64,000 nucleotides of DNA from Enoplosus armatus (taxonomy: Eukaryota; Chordata; Actinopteri; Centrarchiformes; Enoplosidae). Shown one piece after another: positions 12,974 to 27,702 of the stretch. The notes under the pieces were generated by a model that searched no databases, was not told the DNA's origin, and saw only the letters and a program-made list of their open reading frames with translations. The stretch is taken from the NCBI RefSeq assembly GCF_043641665.1, contig NC_092188.1:17629704-17693703 (forward strand), in the 5' to 3' direction. A program made the translations under genes and the position numbers. Each line of letters begins with the position of its first letter. The stretch's first letter is position 1.

Positions 12974-14031
12974 CATATGCATATAGGGAAACTGTCATGG
13001 TCTACATTCAGCTGTAGCACTGTACTGTGCTTGAAGTTTTCCAAAACTTTCCCATTAGAATTCACTGCACAATCACTCAGCACCTAAATCACTTTCCCCT
13101 CTCCTTTGAATATACGCCCTGCCCTAAAAAGCTGAGGTCAATAAAACTAAATCAACTTAAGTTTGCTCAGTGTAAGACTGTTATTATAACTCAACAGCAT
13201 GCAGCATTCCCACTTTCTCCCCTCAGAATTTCCAGAGCCCGAGCGATGTGGAGCCACACCACAGTCACTCGGCACTTGGTCAGCCGAGTCCTGTGAAAAC
13301 TGTTCTGTTTGCCTCTAATACTATCGGGTTGCCAGACTATTAGTGCTGCAGCCCCGCTCTGCTTTGTTCCCCCTGCCAGGGCAAGTTACATGGCTTGCCT
13401 CAAACTCAGTGTTTTCACAGCTAGACATACATTACTGTGTGACATCAAGCCCAGGGGCTTATAGATCGGCTGGATTGTATGACAGGAGCCTTTATGGCTT
13501 CTGCAGCAATGTATGACAGCAGTCTGCCTGCCTCAGTACTTGGCAGGGATAACTATAGTATACCACAGTGTAGAACAGACTAGTGCGGCCATATGAGGGG
13601 CCTGCGGCAGCAAGTGTTTCCATAGCTACAGTGGTCCGGGGGGATTGTTTACTGTCCGAGAATGAGAGATTAAGAACATGAGTGATTCTCTACATATATC
13701 CTGAGCAATCATTTCTGCACCCATGTTGTGTGTGTGAATAAATATAAATATATATATATATATATAAAATATATATATATACACATATCCATGTGTGTGT
13801 GAGTGTCCCACTAGATGGTGCAACTCTTAATAGGACTGTGAGGGTGCCCAAGAGCATAACCCACTGCACTGACTTTTAATAGCACCCCCATGCAAACACA
13901 CATGCAAAGCCTACAAACACACACACACACACATTCACGTGGTACGCTTCGCCAAGTCAGTGTAATCAGGGCAGCGTAATGTGTTTACCTCTCTGAGGTA
14001 CAAGAGTTTGATTAAGGAGCAGCCATCTGGC

Positions 14032-14536
14032 AGAGGAGAGGAGAGGAGAGGAGAGGAAGAGGAGAGGAGAGGAGGAGGAGAGGAGAGGAGAGGAGAGGAG
14101 GAGGAGAGGAGAGGAGGAGGAGAGGAGAGGAGAAAGTAAGAGGAGAGGAGAGGAGGAAGTAAGAGGAGAGGAGAGGAGGAAGTAAGAGGAGAGGAGAGGA
14201 GAGGAGGAGGTAAGAGGAGAGGAGAGGAGAAAGTAAGAGGAGAGGAGAGGAGGAGGTAAGAGGAGAGGAGAGGAGAGGAGGAGGTAAGAGGAGAGGAGAG
14301 GAGGAAGTAAGAGGAGAGGAGAGGAGAGGAGGAGGTAAGAGGAGAGGAGAGGAGAAAGTAAGAGGAGAGGAGAGGAGGAAGTAAGAGGAGAGGAGAGGAG
14401 AGGAGGAGGTAAGAGGAGAGGAGAGGAGAAAGTAAGAGGAGAGGAGAGGAGAGGAGGAGGTAAGAGGATAGGATAGGAAAAAGTAAGAGGAGAGGAGAGG
14501 AGAGGAGGAGGTAAGAGGATAGGATAGGAGAGGAGA
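14032..14536. repeat. purine-strand minisatellite, GAGGA core with GTAAG spacers
   Basis: About 505 bp of almost pure purine on the plus strand. GAGGA/GGAGA pentamers are punctuated by about 16 copies of (A/G)AGTAAG or AGGTAAG at intervals of 22-29 bp. Two spacer types partly alternate, giving a higher-order pattern. Variant units carrying GGATAGGATAGG sit near the right end. The long Ser/Leu/Pro frames on the minus strand are translations of this array and not genes. Confidence 0.95.
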
Positions 14537-17500
14537 AACCAAACAGGAGAACAGTAATCTCTACTTTAATAAACGAAGTCATTATGTCTACACAGATAGG
14601 CCTGCACTACCATCAGTCAGAAGACTTGCAGTTCAACCTCTACGACTACTACATCGGACATAAAACTGACCATTTACAACTCAACACCTGCAGGAATATT
14701 ACAGAAATGCATCTAAAATACCGTGGAACAAAGCCAAACCGATGAAAATACAGGATTCAATGTAAAACATGAATGGGTGTCAGTGGTAAAAGAGATAGCA
14801 GTATCTTGCAGGATATAACCTTCCTCTCCCCTCCCTGTGGTACCTGACAGGCGTGTAGCTAAGCTCACCCTCAGCCATTACTTCTACTGTAGCCTTCCTG
14901 CTCCATTAAACTCAACAAGCTTAACTCAATGGCCTTCATTCCTCACAGCGACGGCGTCTGCTTCATACCCTGGTGGCTTTTAACAGGAGAGGGGCAATTT
15001 GAGTGGAGGGAGGGGGGGGCAGCATCTCCCTTGTTAACACAAAATATGTCATGCATTGCCCTTGTTAACTTTAAAAGAAAAATCTGTGAAAACAATATTT
15101 TACCTTCTCCGCTGTCCCCGCTGCTGAATATAAAGATATTGCTCACTGGGGGCAGAGGCAAGGACCTAACAACTGCAGTAAAAAGGAGCCATTAAGTTAT
15201 ACTGTCCTTGTCCTGCTGTGGCGTTTAATCGCCCTGTTTTAATATTCAACAAGGAAAACGACATCCCACTTACAGTCCGGTATCGTGCAGGACTCCATAC
15301 TGAGTCAGCGATTAGTGATTACATGAAGAAGTGTTTTGGAAAATAATCTGTTTTATGACAGTTCCCTTGAGTCTTATTGTTCAAAAGCCCAAATCCTTAA
15401 ACTGAATATCTGACAAACAGGAAGGCCTGTCAGAGAGTCTGCAGCAGGGAAAACTTCACGCTCAAATGAAATGACAGCAGCCTTGTTTCAAAAAAATGGC
15501 AACCATTTTGATCATTAAGAATCAGAAGAATCAACATTTTTGACAAGACTGCAGAAAAATAAAGCTCCATTTTGAGTAATCAGCAGCTGCAAAAGTTGCA
15601 AGAACGAAAAACACATTCAAAAGCTGATTCACTGAAACACCAAAAAAAGACAGAGATCAGACGTGATTTGTGCTGCGAGGGCAGACAGGTGTAATGGAGT
15701 GAGTCTTTAGCTGTGCCTCGCTCAAGTAACACTGTGAGGTGAAATTTGGAGAATGTGTATCTGGGACACATAATAAATATTTCATGGCATATTATGAATA
15801 GGTTCTTTGTTTAATTAGACTGGGAGAGTTGTCCCCTTCAGCCACTTCTGTCACGTTAGCATGAAAAAATATGATCCCTTCCACTTTAATTATAAAAGTT
15901 CTTCAGGCCAATATGCTATGTTTTGATTCATCTATCAACTTTTATAAAAGTATACACTATGAAATCTGTGGGGGGGGGGGCACATAATTACCTTATCTAA
16001 ATTAGATTTTGTACTCATTTTCTGTTTTTGAAACTTATCATACACATATTTAAAAGGACATTTACCACATTCTGAAATGACTGGTAACTGAGATAGTTGA
16101 TTATAAATCCAACGAAATTCCTGTGTAAATTGCACAGCTGAACTGCATGTAGGGATTTGACAGAGAAGCAATCCCAAAGTAGCTGAAAACAATTAGAACA
16201 CATTAAGATTTCCATTAAAGCAGTATCAGAAAAACTACATTTCTACATTAGCATTTAACATCCTAACTAAGTGTGTTCTTAGGACAATAGTCACCTCAAC
16301 GAAATGTAATTAAATTAGAGCATCAATCTTTTCTTTTCAAGTTAATTAAAAGTGGCTCAAGTCTGGCAACTCATCACATTTGCTGGCATAGTTGTAAGGA
16401 CATACACACACACACACAAGCACACACACATTTGTACTCTCTAGATATTGGGTATATTATATTTCATATTTTTCCTGCTTAGTTTGATCTAAAGCATATG
16501 TTTGGTTTGTGAGACCTTATGTTAATTTCCAAACTGCAGTAAAAGTTTAGTAGCAGTTCAAATTCTTTCCGTTTGTGCAGCACTGTAAGTTGAGCTAAAT
16601 CAGGTGAAAATGCTGTACTGGGTCTGCCATAATTAATTGCAAATAACCTGACTCCATGCCTTCTGCAGCGCTCTGCATTGGAACCTTCCCAACCTGGCTG
16701 CAATTGTCTTTCACTCTGATGCTTTTTGTGAAATGGAGCTTATGAAACTCTGCAACTGTCTTTCTGGTCCCCCTGTTTCTTTCTGTCTTTGTCGGAGATC
16801 TCATTGTGAAAGCCTGTAGAGCTGCAGCGTAACACACCAGGGAGGAAATACTGGACACGGCTCTAATGCCTTTCATCTTCGCAGACTGGGAGCAGCTTCC
16901 TGTTTTTCAATGGGCACACTAATTAGCATGAATACAAACATGCACTTTGCCCAGACAAAGATGTGAACAGATGCATACTAACACACAAGCACACACACAC
17001 ACACACACACAATTAGAGCACATGAAAATACAGTGAAACGGCATTCATATTCCATACGCCAGGTCTTTTGTGCACTTTACACCGCAACAGTAGAGAGGGC
17101 GGGGAAGGAAAGGGATTGTGGGGTGCCCACAACTTCCAGTATAGTTTTTTACGTAATATTTTCTTTTCTTTGAAGTGGCACGGCTAAATGAGTTTTCAAA
17201 TCTCCGTAGGTTTCAATACCACAGAGAAATACGACCACAGTTGATAGGCACCACTTACATTCATTTATCTTTGTTCCACACACAGAGCATTAACACACGC
17301 GCACACACACACACGTACATACAATGCGCAGACACACCACTTACTTCTCTGCAGAAGAAAATTGTGACTCTCATTACCAGCCCATTCTGAACACTGTGGC
17401 ACTGCTTCAGAGCCCTCTATCTGAAATGATGTGAATACACTGCTCTGCTGCACTTCACATACATCAAGTAAAAAAGATACATTGAAATCCTGTGGGGGTG

Positions 17501-18254
17501 CAGAAACAATGATGGAAATGAAATGCTTCATTAAGCAACAGCTATGGCTTTTGTTTTGTCAGACATCTGATGAATTCAGAAGTCACTTTCTGCGTACAGA
17601 CTTGCGCTTGCCTTACTGCAAGATGCTTTGTGTACAATTTTGTACATTTCTCATTTTACTATTGGTAGAAATACAATCAATTAAACGACTACTCTGGGTA
17701 AAACAAAATAAATGTTTTGTGATTTAATTTGGTTCTCGCTGGTGATTACGTGGGTTGACATGGTGCAAAAACTGTGCATCTGAGAGCCATCAAGGTCACC
17801 CAGTCAGCACACTTCCCACTTAATTACAGATAAAATTCAAATTTACGTTTGGCACATCAACTACCATAAATAAACAGAATCTTGTATTATCACAAGTGTA
17901 TTATCACATTAAAAAATGATGAGGGTACCCCTGATCAAATGGACTGAGACATCACCTACAAACATATATTGTATATTTTGTATATATGCATGTATTTAAG
18001 CAAAATGACACACAAAATAACCACATTGACGTTCAATGTAATGAACTGTGTCCCATGTTATGCTTTTTGTTAGACTGGCAATTTTGTTGTTTTTAATTAC
18101 AATTTTCTGGGATTCATACATTTGAACATATCATTGTGGTTACGTTCCACTGAAAGGTGATTACATATAATATTCAAATTATTATGTAATGCCAAAACTG
18201 TAGTGTGTCATTTGAAAGAATAGCTGGGTTTGTACAGTAAATGTCATGTCTTTT

Positions 18255-18440
18255 GGACTTGGACAAAGTTTCAAAATTCATCTAAATGTTTTTCCTGGCC
18301 TGTACGAGCTGTTTGGAGTAATTCTATGATGACTACAGCTTCCTGCTGGATAGATTTTTTTGTTATGTTACAAACCACACTAGTGTTTTGACTGATAATA
18401 ATGGCAAAATTCCAGTTTGTGGGTGAACTTTTCCTTTGAC
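18255..18440 (+). repeat. possible teleost dispersed repeat
   Basis: It ends with GGTGAACTTTTCCTTTGA after a stretch with TGGCAAAATTCCAG, a pattern seen at the ends of common fish repeats. The left boundary is not clear and no flanking duplication was found. Confidence 0.3.
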
Positions 18441-19409
18441 ATTACCACCACTAAACTCCAAACACAGAGTGACGATGCATTATCAACCCCACCCCCCCTT
18501 ATCCACCCAGAGGATGATCATCACCAACTGGACATCTCCCACCACAGATGTTAAATTGAATTGAGTCACAGCATCTCTAAAAGTTGCAGCCGCTTTCACC
18601 AACACCACCTCATCACTCCACCCACATTCACGTGGCTCTTGGCACAGATTGGGAACTCGACTGTAGTTCTTGGATTCTGGACAGTGCTTCATCACATCTG
18701 CTCCACCTCCTGTGGCAGCTCGGTGGGGGAACACGTCCATAAATCTAACCGTCACGTAGCAGGGAAATTAAGTTTGGCAGTAAGATGGACGAGAGAGGTG
18801 AGAAGACATTGAGAACAAACAATACGACCAGTAATGGTCTAAATGATCGCACATGGTGGAGGAGGCATCGCCGCTCTGTATTCAAAATCCATCACTCTCA
18901 CACATTTACTACCACCGTCTCTCACATTCCTTCCCAGCAAATCCACTGCTCCCATTTCCTCTCTGTCTCCCAGTCTTTGTGGCTACAGTATGTCTGTTCA
19001 CTTCAGCTTGTTCCGAAAAACTTCCACAGAAATAATTCAAATCCAAATGTGGTAATTGAGTCAGTAAGTGCAATTATCATCTTTGATGTGAGGAGTGACT
19101 CATCTTGAGTCTTTGCGATGCACTTGCGCACTTTGCAGGATTGCCAGTTAATGTCAGCCCACTGACTCATTCTGCACTCTACCCACTCAGAGAAAAAAAA
19201 CACACAAGTTAACTGCTGTATCCATTTCCCCCGTATAATGAAAACTCTCACAGGACAGCTTGCACATGATGATCCACTGAAACTCACCAGAAAAGTTCCT
19301 AGAGTGCCATATCCTGTAACTCACCAACTTAGATGTAGGAGTTGCAGTTTTATGTGTGCATATTTGTGTATGTGAGTGCACAGGGGACATATGTAATCTG
19401 CGCATGTGC

Positions 19410-19411
<2 letters not shown>

Positions 19412-19463
<52 letters not shown>
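19412..19463. repeat. (TG)n microsatellite
   Basis: A pure TG tract of about 52 bp; a second TG tract follows at 19611-19644. Confidence 0.95.
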
Positions 19464-19465
<2 letters not shown>

Positions 19466-19608
19466 ACATAAGACAGAAGTCTGTTGTACAGTAGAGTGCT
19501 GAAGGACTGCAGGAGACCTCTGAGGATACCACTTGGCAAGAATGTGGCCAGACCTTGATATCACTATTCTCTCTCTCGCCTTGCCAGAGTAACACTGGTG
19601 TGTGCGTG

Positions 19609-19648
<40 letters not shown>

Positions 19649-22108
19649 CATCACACAGAGAAAGAGAGAGTGACACAACATGTGCATGCGCTGAGGAACA
19701 GCGAGTGAGCTAATCAATAGTTCGCAATTTCGGATTTGTTAACAACAGCCGTTCACAGAGGGCCTTGTCTCACATGTTCGTTAAAGCACTTCACAGGGCT
19801 AATATAATCAAGAGTGTTCCAGCTTGTACTTAGATTACAGACCAGTGTGTGTTCTCCACAGTGCCCATTTTTCACTGATTAAGCTTTTTTTTCTCTCCTC
19901 TTCTCCACTAACTCAGTAGATTTAGGCAAAGACAAATAAAACACATGATAAACTGGGACACAAACAGTGAGTGAGAGAGCACGAGGGACCCACAGCAAGA
20001 AAGAGAGGAAGGTTATAAAAGAGATGAAAGATAATGTATGAGAGAGGAGGCAGGAAGTGAAAGATGGAGAAAGAAAGCAGTGTGTTGGGTGTGATGGATG
20101 GAGTCGAGAAGGAGGAGGAGAGGAGGAAGGTATATGCGTTCTCCACCTCTGTCAGACACTCAGCTGTGCCGCAGGAGTAGGCGGCTGGTGAGAGGTGTGT
20201 GTGTGTGTGTAGCATGTGTGTGGGTGTGTGTGTGTGTGTGTGGGTGTGTGTGTGTGCCGCATGTACCATGAGTCTGAACACCAGTGGGGGGTTGACAGAT
20301 TATCTGTCGAGGAGCAGGTTGGAGGGGTCCCTCGCTCTCTCCCTTCTACTCTATTTTCCACAGTCACTCGCTCGCTCGCTCCTCTCTGCGCCGCTCAAGG
20401 TCACTGCAACACTGCGAAAGTTTGGAAGGTACACGATACCAGGAGCTCAAGGGTGAGTCAGCACTTTTCTGCTTCTCTGCTGGTCTCTAACAGCCAGACT
20501 GACACAAGAGCATCTTGTTACAGAGCTCAATGTATCTCTCTTGCATGTCCCTGCTGGTGGCATCATGGGTAAATCTATTATTTGTTGATAAAATATTAAA
20601 TGCGTTGCTGCGTCACAACTTTGTAAATGTTTCCACATCTTCAGTTATTTCCTGATCCTGGCATCCTACTGTGATTCATGTCTACTTTTGACATGACAGG
20701 CAGTGTTTCCAATTTAAGAAGGATTTCTGCTTTCACTGGAATTAAACCTGTACCGATCTATCAAAAATTACAGTTTCATTACCCACAGTTACACAAAGTG
20801 CTTACTCATAGTTTGAGTCTGTCTCTGTTTCCCTCTCTAGCTCATGAAGCTATGATATTGAGAAAATGGGCCAGTAGGAAACAGAAATATATCCCACTTT
20901 AGAAACCGAAATAAAAGATCATTTGTATTGTACTTGTTTGTGTTTCTAGGATGGATAAGCGGAGGAACAGACGAATGTTCACAAAAACAATTCTAAATCT
21001 GATGGTAGGAATGCAGCCAGCAATACTATGCATAACACATGGGACTATTCTTCCTCTCGCCTGACCCTTTACTTCTTCCAGTTGTGTCTGCCCAGTAGCA
21101 GAGGAGGTACAGCATATTGGACTTCAGCCTCAAGCTGATCCCGGGCCCGTTTCTGGATCCCTTCATGTCAGCTTGGCAGGACAACAGACAAAATACCCCA
21201 GCAGAGACGCAATGTCAGCCCCAATAACAGCACAGGGCCAAAGAGAAAAAAGAGCAGTGAGACATGTTGGATATTTAAACCTTAATGTATCTTTCTCAAA
21301 TTAGTTGCGGTATTGCTGTAAAATGGCCTTGAGACCTTGCTAGAGATGGCCAGTAATGTCTGAATTATGCCAATGGTGTTGCTGGTGTTCCACAACACTA
21401 AGACCACATTTCCCACAAACCCTCTGTGTTTTATTACACAGTAACTTCCACATGAAGGCATTGGCTATTTTACCATCAGCCATTGCAACAACCTTTAAAA
21501 GCTGCCGCCTTTTCCTATTTTGTGCCATAAAGCAATCCCACCAGCTGATAAGACACACAAGCATTAAGGTTCATAAAATAATGGTGAGACCAGGCGCACT
21601 CAGAACAAACATCTCATATCTCAAACCTCAGGCGCACCTGACAATTCTCAGCTGTTGCATTTGTGGAATTTGGCTGGGGACAATTATCACAGTCAGTCAT
21701 GATAGGTAATGAAATATTCATTGATGCTAATGTCTACTTTGGCATTCAGCCTTTACCTCAAAACAGCTGTGGAAGAAACTTTTTTGTTCCAACAGTTTCA
21801 TTTTTTTCTTCTTAAGGCACATGCACAGTTTTGCTGACATGAAGACATTAGTGCTGCCTCAGTCAACATGATGCAGAACTGACAGAACGTCAGTTGACAT
21901 TAGCATGAGATGTTTATTGGTTGTAATCTTTCATTTATTTGTATTAATTAGTGACTAATAGGGGATACTTATTTTAATGAATTGCCAATGCAGACCTAAA
22001 ATAAGGTCAAGATCATTAATTCCCAGAAACAACAATTACAGTGACACATTCCCATGACTCCCTTTCTCCTTTACTTCTTCTCTTTCATAATGTTCTCTCT
22101 CACACACA

Positions 22109-22151
<43 letters not shown>

Positions 22152-22311
22152 CCTCTGCCTCCCTCTGTCTCAGTGTCTCTCTCTCCCTATGTAGTCCAGC
22201 CAACCACTGTGGGTTTTCTGGGATTCCTGTGGCTGAGTCATCTTGTGCTCCGTATCTTCCCAAAAGTGTAACTGGCTTAGCATGAAAGCAGTTCGCACAC
22301 ATCAAAGTGTG

Positions 22312-22314
<3 letters not shown>

Positions 22315-22384
<70 letters not shown>
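22315..22384. repeat. (GA)n microsatellite
   Basis: A GA tract of about 70 bp with one GACAGA interruption, following a CA tract at 22108-22149. Confidence 0.95.
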
Positions 22385-22387
<3 letters not shown>

Positions 22388-25300
22388 CTTTCACGTCTAG
22401 CCTTTACTGAATCTGGGAACAGCCAAAATAGCATCAAATGACCCTCATCCCAACCCTTCCCTAACCCCCCAGACCGACTTCCCAGCCGGGAAGCCAACTC
22501 CACTCTCATGTGTTCCAGCTCAGTCCAAATTCTTTTGTATTCCAATTTATCTGTAATCCATCTATCTATTCAGTACACCATCAGCTAAAGCAGGCATCAG
22601 CCTCCCACTGTGGTCCCGAAAAGGCACAAAAAAACTCAACATAACCCTGCTTACGCAAACCTCAATTTGTAGACCTTAAACCAGCTCCAGAGTCGTGCTT
22701 CACCACAGTCTCCACATCACAGAAACACAAGTCTTTTTCCTTCGCCATGTTACCCACCTAATTCATAGTCTCCCTTGCACCAAATCCCACACTGTAAAAA
22801 TATTGATTTAGCGTTGAAGTTATTCATTGTATTGGGGATTTTTAGTGATTAAATAAAAGTCCATTCAGCCTTGCCTTCATTACCTGGGCCAGAAATACCC
22901 AATACAGCTACAAGACTTTTTTGTAGAAGCAGTGCAGTAGTTTTGCTGTAGTTTCCAAAACAGCCTTTGTCAAAGTCTTAAACCCCAGTTTCCCAACACT
23001 CACCACACCCTTCCCATGTCCATCCCTGCTCACCCCCATTCCCCTCAGCCCTGCCCTCATCCAATCGTGATCTTTCAACTAGCATCTTAAAGTTTCCCAA
23101 ACCCACATCCTTACCCCTACCTAACCTCACTCCTTGTTCCCAATTTTTCCGTCCCTCCACCCCCACCCCAGAGCTCACATCCAGGATCCTTAATCCCAGT
23201 CTATCTGTAGTCATTAATTCCCAGCCAAGACCACAGATGTTTCAGCAGGCCGCTCTCACTCTCTCACAGTTTGGGCTAAGAAGGCCAGAATTTTGACAGG
23301 GTAGTTCCTTTAAAAGGCAGACAGACGCTGCCAGACAAAACTAAATTTGAATCCGTGCTTTTAAGATTAGCACAAAAATGTCTACATATAATAAACTATA
23401 TAAATAAATAAATCAGACTGATGTATAAGGTGCTGAAATGATCTGAAATACGAGTATTGTATAGTTACTATTGGGCACTTTATAGGATCCAGCCACACAT
23501 TTAGCAGAGAGCCAGCCAAAAAGCCATGCAGCTAGCATTTACTAGTCAGCAAAGAGCCCAGGAAGTGAGAATATTAGCCAGGAAAAAGACGACATCGTGC
23601 TACAGTAGACCTGTCTGTGATCCATCCTGCCACCCACACTGCCAGTAAGCTAAACAGCCAGCCCGTCGAAAGGGCCAGACACTCATTAAAACAACAGGTT
23701 CCCCTCTTCATTTTTCCATGGAACCTGTCGCTGCATTCCTTTCTCTGTGAGGTGGCTCTTGACTCATGGAGAGGTCGGGGTTATGGGAAGTTAGTCATAA
23801 TAACACCAGCAGACAGAGGCTTTCAGTTTGCCTCCTAACTCAGAGCTCAGCCTCAAAACAGCTGCCGGCCTCTTACTACACTGAAGCTGCACTCCTTAAT
23901 CCTCCACATAAGAGATTTAACTACATGCTGCTTAAAGGGGATGCAGTTTTATTTGAGAATGTACTTATTTCTTGAAAGACACATCTGTACTTGTGACCTA
24001 TGTTTTACAGTCAGAGTTAAAAGTCAACAAAACACATTTTAGTCTTGTTTGTTTATTCATAACCTACCATATTCTCAAATTGACTTTCACTTCGACATGT
24101 GAGCAGGAGGAGCCGGTGGTCAACCTTACGATTAACAGCCGGCCCACTCTACCTGAGCTACAGCCCGCTTAAGTGTCAGCTGTTAATATACGACATCATC
24201 ATGGTGAAATGCAAAACATTTTGAAGGTCAGCTGTCACAGTTATAAAGCAGAGGGAGGAAAAATCAACACGTTAAAGGACTACACCCATTTTTGGATGGT
24301 CGGCTCATGTGTCCCCTTATCAAATACAGTATGTGTAAAGAGGACTAGTGCCAAAATCCACTCTCATTAGACCTGCAGGTGTTCAGGCTAATGTACATGC
24401 AAACACGTTAGCATATACAGCATTAAGTGCATTATCCCACAAGCAAGACAATGAAAACTGGCAGCATCTGCAAGGCTGGAGCTTTGCCTAATTTTAAAGA
24501 CAAGCATCTAAACCTGCCTTAGAACAGTTTTAAACAAAACTATGCATTTCAGTGGCAGGAGACCTCTGTCCTCTTTGAGATTCCATGTGTAACTTGTCTA
24601 TCTACAGGCCAGATTTGAGGTTGATGCTTTGGATAACCTAACTACCAACATGCCTGTCTACAGTCTCAGAGATATGGGTTTTTTGGGTGTCGGTCCTCCT
24701 ATCACACATTGGGTAAGGTGAACAATGGGCTGGAGACATACTGAAAACACTCTAAAATGCATATAGGTGCCAATTAATCCACAGCAAACATTGCATGTCT
24801 GACAAGAGTTGACATTGGTCCACATAACACCTTTGTGTAAAGACAAACCGTACAAAGAATCAGTGATTCACAGTGAATTGTGTCCTGAGATGTGGTCATG
24901 CATATCAAGCACAAAAGTCCTGTTCTTTACATGAACACAACAGAAATACAGCAAGTACAAAAAAAACATCTAAGATTATTAATCTAAAATATTAATCTCT
25001 TGCTTTTTTTGACAGTATATTGTAGAAATCCCTGTTTTAAGACACATGTCAATAGCTTGTGATTTAGTGTGTCACCAAATAATACTCAGCTCAAAGCTTG
25101 AGCTCTGTATCTAAATGGTTGGTGAATAAACCATGGACGTTGTCTATGTCCATTTAACAGGGTGAGTGAATCACCCCAACAACACGATTCAGGACTTTGC
25201 TCAAATGAGAACAAAGCGAGCCTCCACATTACAGTGTTGCCAAAAACTAAAATACTAGAAGGGGATTAGAAGCAAAAAAGAACTCTGTATTAGGTTTGAA

Positions 25301-25802
25301 ACAAAACTGAAGAGTTAAATGACAGCTTGCTGCTCTTAAATGGGAGCTGACAGCGGAGAAGAGGGAAAGAATAAGAGGCGCAGAGAAGGAGGGAGAGGCC
25401 TGCTGAGAAGAAAGAGATATGGAGCGAATACGAATGTGAGAGGGAGGAGAAGTGAGGAGAAATGAAATCAATAATGAACGGCTCCATAACAGGAACTTAA
25501 TCAGAACAGCAGGTCCCTATATTGCTCCTGACTAGCGCACGCATCACCACTGTCGATTCAATTTACTCCCCAAACCCTGAAAAAATAAATAAAACATGGA
25601 AAATAAATTGAGACGCTCATTCAAATTCATTAGAACTCGTCCCTGTGTGCCTACAGTACATAATATTCCCTTCAAAAAGAAGTAAAATGGGGAAAAAATG
25701 AAAATATGCCAACAACTCAGTATTGGTTTCTGGGAGAAAATGAAGGCGAGGGTACTAAGTCATAACAGCCTCCTCAAACACCACCGTCTTCTCCCTCTCA
25801 TG

Positions 25803-25826
25803 CCCCCCCCCCCCCCCCCCCCCCCC
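25803..25826. repeat. poly-C run
   Basis: More than 20 consecutive C. Such runs are error-prone in sequencing, so the exact length is doubtful. Confidence 0.85.
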
Positions 25827-27702
25827 AACACACAGACATTATTGTCTATGTATGCACGTACTATATTCATACACTATAATGAACATATATACACCCACAC
25901 TGTAATATCTGAGAACATGCATTTGTAGACAAATATCTATGCTTACCTTTACACCCACATGTATATGCAAGGGCCTTTTTACACACACACTCCACAGCCC
26001 TCCAATTCTGTGACGAAGCCACTCAGAACAAATTCATCAGACTCATAAGAAACAGCGACAACAATGGTGGGGGAAAAAAATCAAATCAGTGAAAGGCAAT
26101 GTTGCGTAAAAGCGCAAGCTGGGCTGGTGGTGACGTGGGGAGTCAGACCGTGGGTGGTCGGCCAGGCATGGGAGTTCTGTTCTGATGGTGGCGCAGGAGT
26201 GATGTTTTAATAGTTGGATCCGCTCCCTCACACATGCAGCACTTTCTTTATTCCCTTCTCACCTCTTTTCTCACTCTGTCTTTCACAAACATCTTTCTAT
26301 CTCTGTCTCTCACACTAATGCCATAACTCACTCTCAACCCTTCTTTTCTTCTTCTTCTCTCCATCACTCCCTCGCTCCCAGTCTTCCAGACAGCTTCATA
26401 ATGGCTGGCACCTCCTCAACGCTGGCTCTAATTGAAAGATGAATGAGTTTATTTGGGCTTAATCCATCACCCTGTCACCTGAGGAGAGGAAGAAAGTCCT
26501 AGGAGGAGAGGAGAGGAGAGGAGAAAAGAGGAGAGCAGAAGAGAGGAGAGGATAGAGGATGAGAAGAGACAGGAGCAAGGGAAGAACAAGATCACAGAGA
26601 TGCAGAAAGTCAGATAAGAGGCAAGAGAAACAAGAGAAATTGAGAATGGCAGAGGGGGGGCTCTCCTGAGAACTGGGGTGTTAGCTGCATCATGATCGTC
26701 AACATCATCCAATAAGATGCTACACACATCAACACACGCAACACCTTGAGAAAGACAAACTCATTAACTGTTCATTATGTAGATTTAAATGCTGTGAACA
26801 TCCTAAACAAAATATAAAAAACAACCAGCGAAGAGTTAACTGCCAATAAAATCTGCCTCTACACAAATAGGTAAGGAGACTGCACCTACCACTGGGCCAG
26901 TGTAACAAGCCAAACTGTGTTCTTGTGTTTAATATGAGTGGCACAGATGGGAATATAACTCTGAACCTTGACAGTGGCAGGGGCATTCCTCTTCTACTTA
27001 GTTACACAAGATAACAAATCGCTCCATCACCACATAATTTGCCTACTGTGCATACTTGCCGCATCACTACTATAAAAGCCAGTGCAAGTATTCTTTTGTA
27101 AATGCTGTAAGTCTGAATGGGCATATTGCAGCACCGAGCTGGTGTCTCAGATAACTACTAGATGTTCCTTGCATGCCTTGCAGATAATTTCCTCCCTTCT
27201 GGCATTTGATGGGAAAATAAACTTTTAGTTGCTTAAAAGATCATTTCCAAGAAAAAAGGTGAGAGTATAGCAAGTAGTCTGCTTACAGGCAGCAGGGGCG
27301 GTTGACAACAAATAATGTGATGTCAAGACCATCCATTTTCTGTCGTTCCAAAGTGGTTTCAAAGTACTGTATATTCTGCTGCCAGCTGCCACAACAGGTG
27401 AAGATTTCTTCCCAGCAGGCAGAAGCGAACTATATAAGCTATGAAGGTGCTGCAACATGTCCATGAGTTGTTAAAGCATTGTGAAATAACAAATGGAAAT
27501 CTAATGAAATGGTCCAGTACCTGAATAAATCTACTAGTTACCATTTTCATTACTTTTGTTCTGGCAAGCAGAAGGGATGGGTGGATAGCAATACCCCTCC
27601 ATGTAGTAGTGGTTTTTACTCTCTGGCCTCTTGAGAAATGGTCATCACAAAGGGCAGTCAAGCTTGGATGATTTTGTAACCGCCGGTCTGAACTGATCTT
27701 TT

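Larger units (their letters stand above)
6280..14030. other. intergenic, no gene seen
   Basis: No supported exon on either strand. It contains a TA-rich patch near 7015-7070, a short GC-rich hairpin at 8343-8367, three dispersed-repeat copies (9691-9835, 10377-10490, 12840-12973), a poly-G run near 11730-11744 and another TA-rich patch near 13740-13785. The open frames lack recognisable domains. Confidence 0.6.
14540..27700. other. intergenic, no gene seen
   Basis: No exon could be supported. It holds many CA/TG/GA microsatellites (for example 19412-19463, 19611-19644, 20199-20260, 22108-22149, 22315-22384), a poly-C run at 25803-25826, a GA-rich patch near 26465-26590, and a possible dispersed repeat at about 18255-18440 ending GGGTGAACTTTTCCTTTGA. 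The frames over these tracts are compositional. Confidence 0.6.

Noticed and set aside
14012..14582. Two long minus-strand open frames (215 and 176 codons) of Ser/Leu/Pro
   Set aside because: They are different-frame translations of the purine minisatellite and have no non-repetitive domain.
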